A stretch of DNA of 64,000 nucleotides from Xiphydria camelus (taxonomy: Eukaryota; Arthropoda; Insecta; Hymenoptera; Xiphydriidae), in the NCBI GenBank assembly GCA_963678675.1, contig OY783192.1:3110001-3174000 (forward strand), given 5' to 3'. The notes beneath the pieces are model-generated. The model saw nothing but the letters and a program-made list of their open reading frames with translations, was not told the origin of the DNA and searched no databases. A program made the translations under genes and the position numbers. Shown piece after piece: positions 44,415 through 55,024 of this stretch. Every line of letters begins with the position of its first letter. The stretch's first letter is position 1.

Positions 44415-46367
44415 ATGCCAGCGCAAGTGCTCATCGATATGCAAAATAATCTTTTCGGTCGAATCTCTCGCTCCGTGGAAAACCTCCAAAAACTCGGGCC
44501 CTCGAAAATCACCATAGGCCAGCTCGAGAGCCGACTCCAAATATTAGACGACAACTGGAAAAAGTTCAACGAAAATCACGAAGCGCTGTTAGCGATCGGA
44601 ACCAGAGCTTCAGCTAAACAGCGAGCTAAAGAGCGAGCGAAACTCGACAAACTGCCATACTTCGCCGACAACTTATACGCACAGTGTGAAGAGCAGTACT
44701 ACCATGTCAAAGAGAACATGATCGACCTCCTCGCCTCTCTACGTTCACCTTCTGCTGCAACGACTTCCACTTCCTCGGTTGCGTCAAGCAGCACGCCGCA
44801 GCCCTCCTCTTCGGGAAGTCGCTCCGTAAGGTTACCGCGCATCGAAATACCGCAGTTCGCGGGTGAGGTCGCTGAATGGAAACCCTTCAGCGATCTTTTC
44901 ACGGCCATCATAATCATGAACGATGATATCACGCAAGTAGAAAAGCTCATTTATTTAAATACATACGTAAAAGGAGAGCCCGCTCAACTCATTAAAAATA
45001 TTCCCATCACCGGGGAAAACTTCGAGCGCGCATGGACATCACTTGTCTCGCATTACGAAAACAAAATGCGATTAGACAAAAGGCGGTTAACCGACGCGCA
45101 TCTTGCCACGTTTTTCGGGCTTCCTCGCGTCACTCGCAAATCTGCAAGCGATCTGAAACGATTATACAGCGCCACCCAAGAATCGCTCGACGCCCTGGAG
45201 ACTCTCGGCGTCAGATCGTGGGAGTACATGGCCGTCCATGCAATCGTTAAGAAACTCGATCGGGATACCCTGGAAGAATGGGAGAAGAGAATTAGCGAAC
45301 AGACCGAGCCGCAATCATTCGAAGAGCTGAAATCATTTCTAGTAGAACGCATCAGCGCACTGGAAGCGATTGAGCAACACCATCCCCCATCAGCGAAGGG
45401 CAAGACCTTTCAATCTCAAGAGAGGCGAAAGGCATCTGCCAAAGTGTACACCGCTCAGGCCAGGGAGCCATCCTGCATCGGTTGCAAGGGCAGGCATTAT
45501 ATCTCCTCATGCCCGGAGCTCCGAGGCAAATCCATCGACGAGCGCAAGGATTTCGTCAGTCGAAACAAGCTGTGCCTCAATTGTCTGGGGCCTCATCAGT
45601 TCAAGGACTGTCGCTCCCCCAGACGTTGTCAAACTTGTCACGGCAAACATCACACGCTCATCCATCAGGCATCTTCATCGGAGACCACGTCTCAACAATC
45701 GACTAATGCTGACGTCTCAACACTCGCCGCTCCCAGCACGAGCAGCGACACCTCCGTGTTTAGCCACTCAGCGCAGCCGGCAACGCCAAATCGCACTACA
45801 TTTCTCTTCGCGACGGCTCAAGTCACCGTTGTGAATTCCGAGACTGGAGAATCAGCCATCGCTCGAGCCCTGCTCGCTCAGGCGTCAGAGATGTCCTTCA
45901 TCACGGAATCTCTCGTCCAGCAGCTCAAGCTGCCTCGACGTCACGCAACTATTCCTATCTCTATCATCGGAGGAACACGGATAGACGTTACTGGTGGATC
46001 CGCATCACTCATCGTGCAATCTCGCATCTCGCCAGCCGTCTCCTTCCCGGTCAAACCCCTCGTGCTACCGCGCCTAGCAGGACCCTTCCCAAAGTCTCGG
46101 TTGCTAATGGAGAACTGGCCTCACCTCGGCGACATTGCTCTCGCGGATCCAACGTTTTACCAGCCGAGTCAAATCGATCTCATCCTAGGAGCTGACGTCA
46201 TCGCTCGCTACACCCTACCGGGCCTGCGCAAGGGCATGCCTGGTACGCCTACCGCCATGGAGACCAAACTTGGCTGGGTGCTTTTGGGCTCCGACATTGC
46301 GTCAGCTGAGGACTCGCCCCAAACCGATTCTACCGTGTACTGTTTTCACTGCACCTATGTTCGATGA
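44415..46367 (+). CDS. BEL/Pao-type gag-protease polyprotein (pol missing)
   Basis: Retroelement polyprotein of 650 codons. The frame stays open 14 codons upstream to a GTG, but the first ATG is 44415, which I take as start. Residues about 1-125 are a charged, coiled-coil-prone gag region. About 110-135 is a Ser/Thr/Pro linker. About 139-310 resembles DUF1759 ('LPRIEIPQFAGEVAEWKPF'). Three zinc knuckles follow: C354-C357-H361-C366, C387-C390-H394-C399 and C405-C408-H412-H417. About 465-630 resembles the DUF1758/A17 aspartic protease-like domain ('DLILGADV', 'TKLGWVLLGS'). In this family the knuckles bind RNA during particle assembly and the protease processes the polyprotein. Here the expected LLD-x-G/A motif reads LLAQAS, with Ala488 where the catalytic Asp is expected. 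The frame ends shortly after the protease. RT, RNase H and integrase are gone. There are no internal stops. Confidence 0.85.
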   Translation: MPAQVLIDMQNNLFGRISRSVENLQKLGPSKITIGQLESRLQILDDNWKKFNENHEALLAIGTRASAKQRAKERAKLDKLPYFADNLYAQCEEQYYHVKENMIDLLASLRSPSAATTSTSSVASSSTPQPSSSGSRSVRLPRIEIPQFAGEVAEWKPFSDLFTAIIIMNDDITQVEKLIYLNTYVKGEPAQLIKNIPITGENFERAWTSLVSHYENKMRLDKRRLTDAHLATFFGLPRVTRKSASDLKRLYSATQESLDALETLGVRSWEYMAVHAIVKKLDRDTLEEWEKRISEQTEPQSFEELKSFLVERISALEAIEQHHPPSAKGKTFQSQERRKASAKVYTAQAREPSCIGCKGRHYISSCPELRGKSIDERKDFVSRNKLCLNCLGPHQFKDCRSPRRCQTCHGKHHTLIHQASSSETTSQQSTNADVSTLAAPSTSSDTSVFSHSAQPATPNRTTFLFATAQVTVVNSETGESAIARALLAQASEMSFITESLVQQLKLPRRHATIPISIIGGTRIDVTGGSASLIVQSRISPAVSFPVKPLVLPRLAGPFPKSRLLMENWPHLGDIALADPTFYQPSQIDLILGADVIARYTLPGLRKGMPGTPTAMETKLGWVLLGSDIASAEDSPQTDSTVYCFHCTYVR

Positions 46368-46539
46368 ATCGGGCAGCATTCACGGTCAATTAGCCGATTG
46401 TTACTATCACAATCTAAGGTTATCTAAGTTACATTAGTTATAAGGCATATACGTAGTTCAATATATTAATGCATTTATTTTTCCGCCAAACTTCAAGACG
46501 TTATAGCATACTCTTTTAGTTGCTGTCTCCGTTCGCAAC

Positions 46540-46549
46540 AGGGGGAGGA
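46540..46549 (+). promoter_or_regulatory. Polypurine tract of the LTR element
   Basis: AGGGGGAGGA lies immediately before the TG that opens the 3' LTR, where the plus-strand primer for reverse transcription is expected. The position relative to the LTR edge supports the boundary at 46550. Confidence 0.7.
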
Positions 46550-46884
46550 TGTTCCGTCGCGCGATAAGCGGTCAGTTCCCCTTTGGTCTCGGTCTCACTC
46601 GCTACTGTACTAAATAAAGTCCACCGAATAATCGTGCAACACATTTCAGTAAAAACAATCTCGTAGTGTGACTAATTGTAAACCGCGGTTAAATCATCGA
46701 ACTACTGTATCTCTTTAAATCAAATATATATATTGTCAGTATAATATAGTGAGTGCAGTGTTAAATCATTTGAGCTAGCCGATAGGTTAAATCCACCTCA
46801 CCACGTGTTTAATCAATATAGTCGAGAGCTTTAAATCTACCTTGCGGTATGTTCGGTAACTAGTCGTGTCACTAAATAGTGTCA
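46550..46884 (+). repeat. 3' LTR (short variant)
   Basis: Starts TGTTCCGTCGCGCGATAAGC and ends near AATAGTGTCA. It contains AATAAA (46612-46617) as a possible polyadenylation signal. The first 22 bp and the last 210 bp match the 5' LTR and the minus-strand LTR. The roughly 95 bp in between does not match the 5' LTR, and about 480 bp of that LTR is absent. Confidence 0.7.
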
Positions 46885-47623
46885 TTTTCCGCGTGACGTT
46901 AGTCGTATATAAAATCGTCGAGACATTTCCCTTCATCATCGTGCGTAGAAAAGCTTTTCTCGCGCGTATCCGAAAATTCTGACACGCGAGCGGCTTACTA
47001 TTTTTCTCCTAAAAAAAGCTGGTACAGGCAATTTGAAAGGTATTGCCCGCGACGATGTAGGCTTTCGCCCGGCAATCTGGCGTGCTTTTATGTCGTCGCA
47101 TATCGGTCATTGTTCGGCTCACCTCCATCCCTGCAGTCCCGATTTCGTACCAACGCCATTCGCATAGATCAACCATTGTTGCTGCTACAGCTCCGCGTAT
47201 TGTATTCTCTCCTCAGTCGGCGCGACGGGGATAATATTTCAACGACAGGGCGGAAAAATCGATTGGGATTTTCGTTTCCCTTGACGCGCACCGCGCAAAA
47301 AGCATTCGAGATTTATTTTTTCATACAACGGCGTTTTCCTATCGCGACTCTCCTCAAATCCATCATCCTCCGACGCACCGCCGGAGATCACATAGATCCA
47401 CGAACGTCGAACGCTTCGTTTGTAATTGGCGACGAGCTAAACGGTTCGTCAATAGTCCCGTTTAATTATAATACAAGAGATAAATTACGCATGTCGCACT
47501 TCAGCCCGCGGATATTTTGCTCGGTAAGCAGGCAGTCGCGCGAGCTCGTCGGTAGATGTCTCGGGAAGTAGACACGTGCGCACGCAGTTATGTACGCTCA
47601 GATGTACTCGCGTACCATATATA
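46885..47623. other. Unannotated non-coding stretch
   Basis: No recognised feature. A 153-codon open frame on the plus strand (47110-47571) has no known domain. Confidence 0.4.
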
Positions 47624-48542
47624 CAGTCAGGAGCGAAATTATTCGTCCATCCATAGTTACTTAATACAATATAAATACAAATTTGGTAAACAAAAGTAAT
47701 TTTTTTAAGGATGTATAAACTGAAATCTTTATTCTTTTGTGATAGCATAAATACAGCTTTTCGATAAATGCAACTGAATAAATGCAAGTAGAAAAATAAA
47801 ATCGTAAATGTAACGCAAAATAGCGGAGCGAAATTATTCGTCCACGTTAAAAAGTGATGAACTTTCTTAACATTAATACTGCGTAGGATATCCTTTGGAT
47901 TGGATTATGGCACTTAATCTTTTCGGCATTGACTCTACCAATTTTCTTGTAAAATCAGGACTAATTTTGTTTCATTCTTCCAAGATCGCTGCCTTTAATT
48001 CATTTATGTTGGAAATTGACCGCAGTTGAACTTTTTCTTTCAATTCTGCCCATACTTGTTCGATCGAGTTAACGTCTGGAGACTGAGCAGGAGTTGGCAA
48101 CACGCGCGGGACGTTATCGGAGATCCATTCTTTTATAATACGAACCGTATGCTTAGGATCATTGTCGTGTTGAGAAATATAGCGATCGCGAAGTCCTAGT
48201 TTTTGGATATTAAATCTTTTTTTTCAGAATGTCCAAATACACAAAGCGGTCCATTATGCCTTCTATAAAATGTAATTTCCCCACACCAGCACCCGCTATT
48301 GCTCTCCAGATGAGAGCTGCGCCACTACCGTGTTTGACGGTGGGAGAAAGATTTTTGGATTTGTATGCTTCTCCTGGTTGATCCCCAAATAATTTTACGT
48401 TTATTCTATTCATTTTTAAGCACAAGATTAAGAGTTTATATTTATAATTATGACATATTTCCTTTTTTATACTTAGACTTTATTAATGACTTGTATACCT
48501 ATGTACATTTAGGCAGTGGACGAATAATTTCGCTCCTGACTG
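47624..48542 (-). mobile_element. Tc1-like DNA transposon, internally deleted
   Basis: Ends CAGTCAGGAGCGAAATTATT and AATAATTTCGCTCCTGACTG are inverted copies (about 27 bp including CGTCCA). Each abuts TA (47622-47623, 48543-48544). A second direct copy of GGAGCGAAATTATTCGTCCA lies about 195 bp inside the left end (near 47824-47844). This resembles the inverted-repeat/direct-repeat ends of Tc1 elements. A broken transposase gene fills most of the interior on the minus strand. At 919 bp it is much shorter than full Tc1 elements (roughly 1.6 kb). Confidence 0.85.
47873..48413 (-). pseudogene. Tc1-type transposase, C-terminal remnant
   Basis: Minus-strand remnant of a DDE transposase. One frame (from about 48413) reads a stretch with 'VKHGSGAALIWRAI', matching the Tc1 region before the second catalytic Asp. 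After a frameshift near 48215-48190 the other frame gives 'QHDNDPKHT', the second catalytic Asp block. It then gives 'PAQSPDVNSIEQVWAELK', which carries the third acidic residue. One in-frame TGA interrupts the frame ('ILEE*NKIS') before the natural stop TAA (47873-47875). The N-terminal helix-turn-helix DNA-binding domains and the first catalytic Asp are deleted. It cannot encode active transposase. Confidence 0.85.
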
Positions 48543-48544
48543 TA

Positions 48545-50211
48545 CGTATACGTAAATCCGCCTCGAGGAGTTGCCGCGTTCAGGCGTCATTCACACGTGC
48601 CCCGCGGAGCTTATTTCGCGACTTCCGTCATCACGGAATACGGTTTTCGTACGCGGGCTTTACGGCGTCGACGATCAGACCGTTTGCGCGAATCTCCGCC
48701 GTTTTTATACATTGGCCGAGCGACGGGGTCGTTTGCCCGTCCCGGCGAGAATGCGCCCCGCTAATTACATTCTCGTGACGAGAAGCCGAGGGAAGGAACG
48801 GAAGTCCTCGCTTCGTACCGGCGAAATTAAAACATTAAATGTGCAGATGCGAACTCGCCTCTGATTCGCTCGGGGGGTTTCATCGAGAGACTAGCGAGCA
48901 CCTGTTAAGTGCACGCGGAATGCGAATCTCCTTTTTCATTTTTTTTTTTATTTCACGAACAGGTACCCGCACTCGGGTACAGTGCCGCAGATGCGAACGA
49001 GTCACGCAAGCGTCAGCGCCGCGGAGGAAACCTGGTCGTATCCGAGGTTACTCGCGTTTCCGGGTTAACTCGAGGACTGTCCACCTTACCGAATATACCT
49101 GTATTTGCGCCACGTAGGTGCGAATGAGCTGGATTCGTCGCGTGTGAACGAGACTTAAATACTAGCGACCGGTAAATCCTGCGAAGAGTAGAGATAAATT
49201 TACTCCCGTGTATCGCGAGTCGCCGGCCATCTGGATGTTAATTGACGCGACGTCAATTCTCCCCGATGTTCCGTAATCGCATCCGACAAGGCGATATCGC
49301 GACACTGATTACATTACGGGCTCGATGGCCGTAAAGCGTGGGCGCCATGTCGCTCGAAACGAGATGATCTTCATGCTTTTCGGAGCAACCGAACGAGATT
49401 TAGGGGTCAAAAAGACGTAATTTATTCCCGCGATTACTAGTTAATTAATAGTTGGTCGAATCATATTTGCCTCCCGTCGTGCGTTTGCAAATACGTATAC
49501 GCCGAATCGCGCGGCGTTCGTGAGTGACGATTAAAATCAACGCGAATGAGAAATTGGAATAAATTTCCATCCCGTGATCGCCGGGCCGGAGTTGTCCGTA
49601 CACGGGTCGAGAAAGCGAAATTGCGAAATTCGATGCGGTTTGCTCGTAAACGCGGTAAAACATCCGTCACGCGTGTGTGGGGTTTAGCATTTTCGCTGCG
49701 AGCCACACGGCGAAACTTTTAGACCGACGAGGACCCCGGTTTATATAGCCCATACTCTAGGTAAGGGACGGTTCCTGCATAATCCATAGAGATCGTAAAG
49801 CCCCGTTTACGGCTCTGAAAAAGAGCAGTAAGAGCAGTAATTTCTGCGAGGTCCCGCGATGAAAGGGGGCAACCTATACTATACCTTGTGCTAACTTGCA
49901 ACCTTAGTCGCCCTGTTTAGGAGGCATTAAACCCCGGTGCATACGGCGAGTACAGCTCCTTGAGAGGGGAGTTGGATTACTTTTCCTGCGGCGCTCCGTG
50001 CTTTGCTGAATGTTACAGATCCCATACTTAGTCGCTCGTACCGATGAGCGCGACCGAGCGCGGGCGTCACTTTTTCCGAGTCTTCGGGATATATCGCTGC
50101 CAGTACATGGAGAAAATTTTCATTAAAAATTACCGTGAAATTCACGCAACCATGGGACGTGATGTCAACGACCAAGTTTTTACATAGGTTGCTTCAGGAT
50201 AAAATTGACTG
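48545..50211. other. Unannotated non-coding stretch
   Basis: No recognised gene, RNA or element. The part from about 49720 to 50160 has repeated-looking words (CCCGGTTTATATAGCCC, TAAACCCCGGTGCATAC) and might be an old retroelement remnant, but I cannot show it. Confidence 0.4.
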
Positions 50212-50486
50212 TGTGACGACCCGTCACGCTACGGAGGCCGGCCACCAGATGGCACCGACCCTCTCGGCCCTCGACTCCGCGGCTACCGGCCCATGGCTCT
50301 CGGCTTTTCGTTAGTAATCCAACAACGGGCAAGTTACTATATAAGACCGTAACTGCTCGTCTCTCACGAAGGACCACAGAGCGCCTCAAGGCAGGAGTCG
50401 GCCTAGCCCTACTGACAAGTCCACAGGCCGTCTCCGGGACGAAACGCTCCGCCGATTAGATGGCGACCACATCTTTTCGCCACACA
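50212..50486 (+). mobile_element. Candidate solo LTR (TGTGACGACC...CACACA)
   Basis: A 275 bp segment starting TGTGACGACCCGTCACGCTA and ending TTTTCGCCACACA is bounded by ACTG on both sides (50208-50211, 50487-50490). It contains ACTATATAAGACCG (about 50335-50348) as a plausible TATA box for transcription within an LTR. TG...CA ends, a short duplication and an internal promoter fit a gypsy-type or related solo LTR. There is no second copy in the window to confirm it. Confidence 0.5.
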
Positions 50487-50631
50487 ACTGTTTTTTCAGG
50501 ACAACAAATGACTGAAATAGAACGAGTGATGAATGAGTTTTATCGTGTTCCACAGAACATATTTGGTTATCGACATCACGTCTCATGGTTACGTGATTTT
50601 CGCTGTAATTTTTAGCGGATATGTTTCTCCG

Positions 50632-50866
50632 TATACACGGGATAAATAAATCGTAGCATTTACAAAAGTGGTGATAAATTTCGGGACAAGGTAAATATAT
50701 TATTGCGATAATTACAATTTTAGTAAAAATTATAGTAAAATTTATAGAAATTGCAAACGTTGCTGCAATTTTTACTAAAATTGTAGTTATCGTAACAATA
50801 AATTGGCTTTGTTCGAAATTTATCATAAAATTTGTAAATGGTACGATTTATTTTCTTTCCGTACAC
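50632..50866. mobile_element. Family 3 MITE, copy 3
   Basis: Runs from ACACGGGATAAATAAATCGT to TTTATTTTCTTTCCGTAC. The core ('TTTCGGGACAAGG', 'ATTATAGTAAAATTTATAGA', 'GTTATCGTAACAATAAATTG') matches the copies at 15741 and 27781. It is symmetrical: each arm carries a version of GTAGCATTTAC / GTAAATGGTAC. Confidence 0.7.
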
Positions 50867-52393
50867 AGTAAACAATTCTGCGGTGTGGACCTATATAGGT
50901 AAACCACTTTTGGTGTTAGATAACAATGGAATTATGACTGAATGACACCAGATGTGGTACAACTATATGTTCACACCGGTGAAATGGTGTTAATAATTGA
51001 CACCACTTTTGACTATGCATATTGACGCGAAAATGTCTTATTTCCTTTCCACGAAAACGTCAGTAATTTCGGAAAGTAGAAATATTTATTTTATTGAAAA
51101 GAGAGGAAAATACTGATTTTTTTAGGACGAATAATCTTCAGTTTAATAAACTGAACGTATAATTAGAGCAATTAAATATTTAATACGATCTTTGCGACGG
51201 TATTATTTATTTGATCAGACAACTTTTTTTCCATACGATTAATATATTTTTTCCTTCGTATGAAATACAGGATGGGAGAAAAACGAAGCTCGTAAATAGA
51301 AAAATGCGCGTTGCACTTTTCTAGTTCAATACCGTAGAAAATCAGTTTCTCCGGAACGAAAAATTAAGAGACTCTCTGGAAGGCGGCACTTGGACGAGGA
51401 AAGTGTAGCGATGCAACTTGCCGACCCGTAATTTGTTCAAAATAATGGAGAGGTCTGCCTCGTTCTACGAGACTCGCTCACCCACCTTCGGTACGTACCT
51501 AAGACTTACGTACGTACGCGCAGTACTCAACAACGACTCGCATCCGCACTTCGAAGACCCACGGCAGTTCCTTCGTTCGCTGCAGCGTCCGCCCTCGAAT
51601 CCCCCTTTTAGCACTCTCCACGCTCTCACTCGCACTTGCTCCGTAAACTGCGACGGTTAAATGAAACGTGAAATGCGAGGTGAAATGAGACGACGATGCA
51701 TTTAATTCGTAATGCGCCGAGGAACGCGTCCCTTTTAATCGACGTATTTTCCGAAAATCGAGACGAAGGAGCGCGCTCACCCGCGAAAAGCGTTCGAATC
51801 GAGTTTTCTCCTCGTTAGTTCCGAATTTTTCGTAAGAGCGATCGCGTACCACTCGCAGCGACGGAATAATCCAACACGACAAACCTGAAAAAAGCCTCTT
51901 GTCAAGCCATCAAAAGGGTAAACGGGTAATGCTTTTATTGCCTTTTAGTGCCGATTTTCCTCCGGCGATGAAAAGCAATCAATATCATTGCTCGAGAGCA
52001 CGTCAGACGCAAAGAACAGACTGGCATTCGCGCGAGCGTGTGTGCGCTGGTGAACGCTTCATTAAATTAACGCACATCACGGAGCGCATCGTCTAAGTAC
52101 TCGCCTATACAATTAGAGAGTGAAGGGTATAAGAAGGATTCGTAAGTCGAGATTGCGCCTCGGAGTCTGTCGTTCGGGCCGCTTGAAGATGTTCATTAGC
52201 ACGGCGTTTATTTGCGTTTAGTTCGTTTGCATAAACGCGGTGCGCTTGCCACGGATTCTCAAGGTTCGATGCTATTACATTACAAGCAGAAAAAACTGCT
52301 CGTTTTACCACCTCCGAGATAAATATTGACATTTTTAAATGACGTTGAGAGAAAGAGAGAAAGTGCGAAAAATCTAACCTAATTGCTTACATA
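50867..52393. other. Unannotated stretch; possible small repeat at its left edge
   Basis: 50880-51010 has internally repeated words: ACCTATATAGGT palindrome, 'CCACTTTTGGTGTTAG', 'GACACCAGATGTGG' and 'GACACCACTTTTGAC'. That suggests another degraded MITE. The remainder, to 52393, shows no recognised gene, RNA or repeat. Confidence 0.35.
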
Positions 52394-52801
52394 CTGGGAG
52401 AAAAATCTGATTAAAGAAACCATAATGTAACTGGAAATCATGGTCAACTTTGGCGCCAATCATGATTCCATAATTCTTCTAAACAGTGAAATTTTTGTTA
52501 TAGTGACAAGAGATTACAACTGCTGCAACCATATTAACCTGCAGTATGGTCGATAGATGTCCTCAATCTTTTTTTATATAGTTGATATTATCACGCAATA
52601 ATACTAGCGGTCTACTTACCTTATTAATTTAATCACATGGTGCATGGTTACCATAAACTAGTGTTATTGTTACTATAGCCACGTAACAAAAGTTATTTCG
52701 ACTGCATTCGTAGTCTCTTTGATCCTAAATATGGTACTAACAACCAGGAAAATTCAACTTTGCTATTATTGTTAAATTTACCAGCTACTTTTTTTTCAGT
52801 G
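52394..52801. mobile_element. Family 1 MITE, copy 3 (inverted relative to copies 1 and 2)
   Basis: Runs from CTGGGAGAAAAATCTG after TA (52392-52393) to CTTTTTTTTCAGTG. The interior is the reverse complement of the family 1 core ('GACAAGAGATTACAACTGC', 'CCTGCAGTATGGTCGATAG'). No nested insertion, so it supplies uninterrupted reference sequence for both nested MITEs in copies 1 and 2. Confidence 0.75.
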
Positions 52802-54807
52802 CACGCATGTATCTGAGTATGGATTGAAATTACTTATTCTTATTTCCATTCATAGAGCGAAATGTAACTTCAGTTGGATAAAAACAGTTTGTTACCAGAA
52901 ATTAGATTCACTTAATTTGTGCACACGATGACGTATTCGTTTAGCACGTTATCATTTAAAATGTTAAATAAATCAACGTTATATCCTATTTAACGTTAAA
53001 TTTTGTGCCTCGAGGCACAGGTAGATGAACGGTGTAAATATCTACATTGTCTTTTGTATAAGTCCGGTTTGACGTAGATACGTAATATACTCGTCCCAAT
53101 GCCAATTAACGCGAATATTATACGTCGCGGCGACGCCGAACGGTGTAGCGCGACGCGATGGTTTACCTTTTCATCGGACAGAGATGCAATAATTATCATC
53201 CTTATTTTGACGCGGTTAACGAGTAGCCGTGTTCGTACGCAGATCGCATTACGCTACCCTGCACTTATATGCAACGAGATAATATGTAGTATTTAACGGA
53301 ATCAGTTTTATCGATTGGCGTAATGAGACCCCTGGGAACATTCGAGAGCTCGTTTTATTCGGCGGGGGAATGCGAGAAAAACACTCGTCAATTTATTCCA
53401 ATTTCGCGTACACGTGCACTCCAAACGCGGGCGCAACTCGCTCGCGAACGGATATTATGTGAAATACATGGTGTCCGAACGGGGGATGGGGCTTTTAAAA
53501 ACAGTATATAAGAGCCAGAGGAAGTCGTAAACCATATTTCCATCTCCCTGTGATTTAATTTATTCCCGTGACAAATTCCAATTAAAACGGTAGCCTGTAC
53601 GAGATCTAATAATACTTGTCGTTTCATACCTATACCAAGCGCTACCGCTATCGATTCGATCCTCTTCGTGCTGGTAATTAAATTACTAGTTTGCAATTAT
53701 TACGGAATGCGGTTAACGATCTACTTATGCGGCTTTCTCATCCCCGGATATTGCAGCCGGTATCACTTTATCGAACAGAACCACCATTTTTATTAACACT
53801 CGCACAATGATTCTCGATAATCGATTGGACGATGCAATTTCAAAATGTAAATGCACTTCTTCCAAGTTTTATAATTTCAAAGTAACTGTGTATCATTTAT
53901 CGAAGGTCAATGTTAGAGGAGGGCGTGGTCATTGGAATCATTTTATTGAGTCCTGGCTATCGTGGAAAATAATAATAACAAGAGGCACAAGTTCTTCTCT
54001 ATTATTCGCCATATTATCCATCGTCTTTTTCAGTATAATTGATATTACGACTCCACATTTATACCGTCTATGAAATTAGATGCACGCAAACGAAGCTTCT
54101 GAAATACGCAACTCTCGATGCGAAGAATCCTCCTCGCTCTACCCAGGCGTACCAGAGAAAAGCTATATTTTCTCCTCACTCTCGGGGCTTAACTGATATG
54201 ATAATGGCCGCGAAGTACCGATCCTGCCGTATCCAGTGGTATCTGAAACATTTCCTGCGATTCCTTATCGCATTCTATTTACCGGCTTAACGCGAGCGCG
54301 CGAGCGATTATTCATTTTCTTTATCTGGAATTCCTATACAACGACGGTTATTACGGTTAGTTGCGCACTTGCGTGTGTACAGTCTCGTATCTACACCTTG
54401 AGCAGTCTCGCGAAGCGGGATCTCCGTATCCAGCTGATATCTCGAGAGGACTCAAAAATCCTACTTCCTTTCCGTACGATACATCACGCGTTACTCGCAA
54501 CATCGCGCCGGGAATACCGATAATTATTCATTCTTCTTACTCCTAGCCTGTTCGCGCCCCTCGCGTATTTCTCGTATTTACATAAGTACGGCAGAAATGT
54601 CAGTGTAGAAATCTGTTGGGATAAGCTTGACTCCTCTGACGGAGTCTCTACATATTTAAAGTCGTAATCTTGGTATTTCTAATTATCGCGGGTACTGATG
54701 TAACATCCACAATGCAATTTATCTTTCTTCATAGGAATTTAGAACTCATCTTATTCATAAGGAGATTCTAGTAGTAGATTTAAGTAGATAGTAGATCGAT
54801 AGTGGAA
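52802..54807. other. Unannotated non-coding stretch
   Basis: No recognised gene, RNA or repeat. Open frames are 60-100 codons with no known domain. Confidence 0.4.
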
Positions 54808-55024
54808 TTAACAAAACAATTTTAATCAAATTTGGTAAACCGATAGATATATATATATATAAATATAAGTGTTACAACCCTTATTCAGTTATATTTTTTA
54901 ATGATTCCTCGCCTATATATTTATTTTATATTTCTTATATCAGATGGTTAATCATAGCCAAGATTGAATCGTAGCACTTATACATCTATCGATTTACTAA
55001 ATCGTATCAAAATCGTTCTATTAA
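54808..55024. mobile_element. AT-rich foldback element with a (TA)n run
   Basis: Left arm 'ATTAACAAAACAATTTTAATC' to 'GGTAAACCGATAGATATA' (in parts) and right arm 'TCTATCGATTTACTAAATCG' to 'TCGTTCTATTAATT' are inverted copies over about 70 bp with mismatches. A TA run lies at about 54846-54862. The edges are approximate. Confidence 0.5.

Larger units (their letters stand above)
43157..46884 (+). mobile_element. BEL/Pao-like LTR retroelement, internally deleted (gag-protease only)
   Basis: A plus-strand element bounded by LTRs: 5' LTR about 43157-44224, leader, one long ORF (44415-46367), polypurine tract (46540-46549) and 3' LTR 46550-46884. The gag region with a DUF1759-like block, three zinc knuckles and a following DUF1758/A17-type protease domain is the BEL/Pao arrangement. 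Reverse transcriptase, RNase H and integrase, which normally follow, are absent: only about 180 bp separates the stop codon from the 3' LTR. I found no clear target-site duplication. A 256 bp MITE interrupts the 5' LTR. Confidence 0.8.

Noticed and set aside
44699..45403. Minus-strand and alternate-frame ORFs overlapping gag
   Set aside because: Shadows of the real coding frame on the plus strand.
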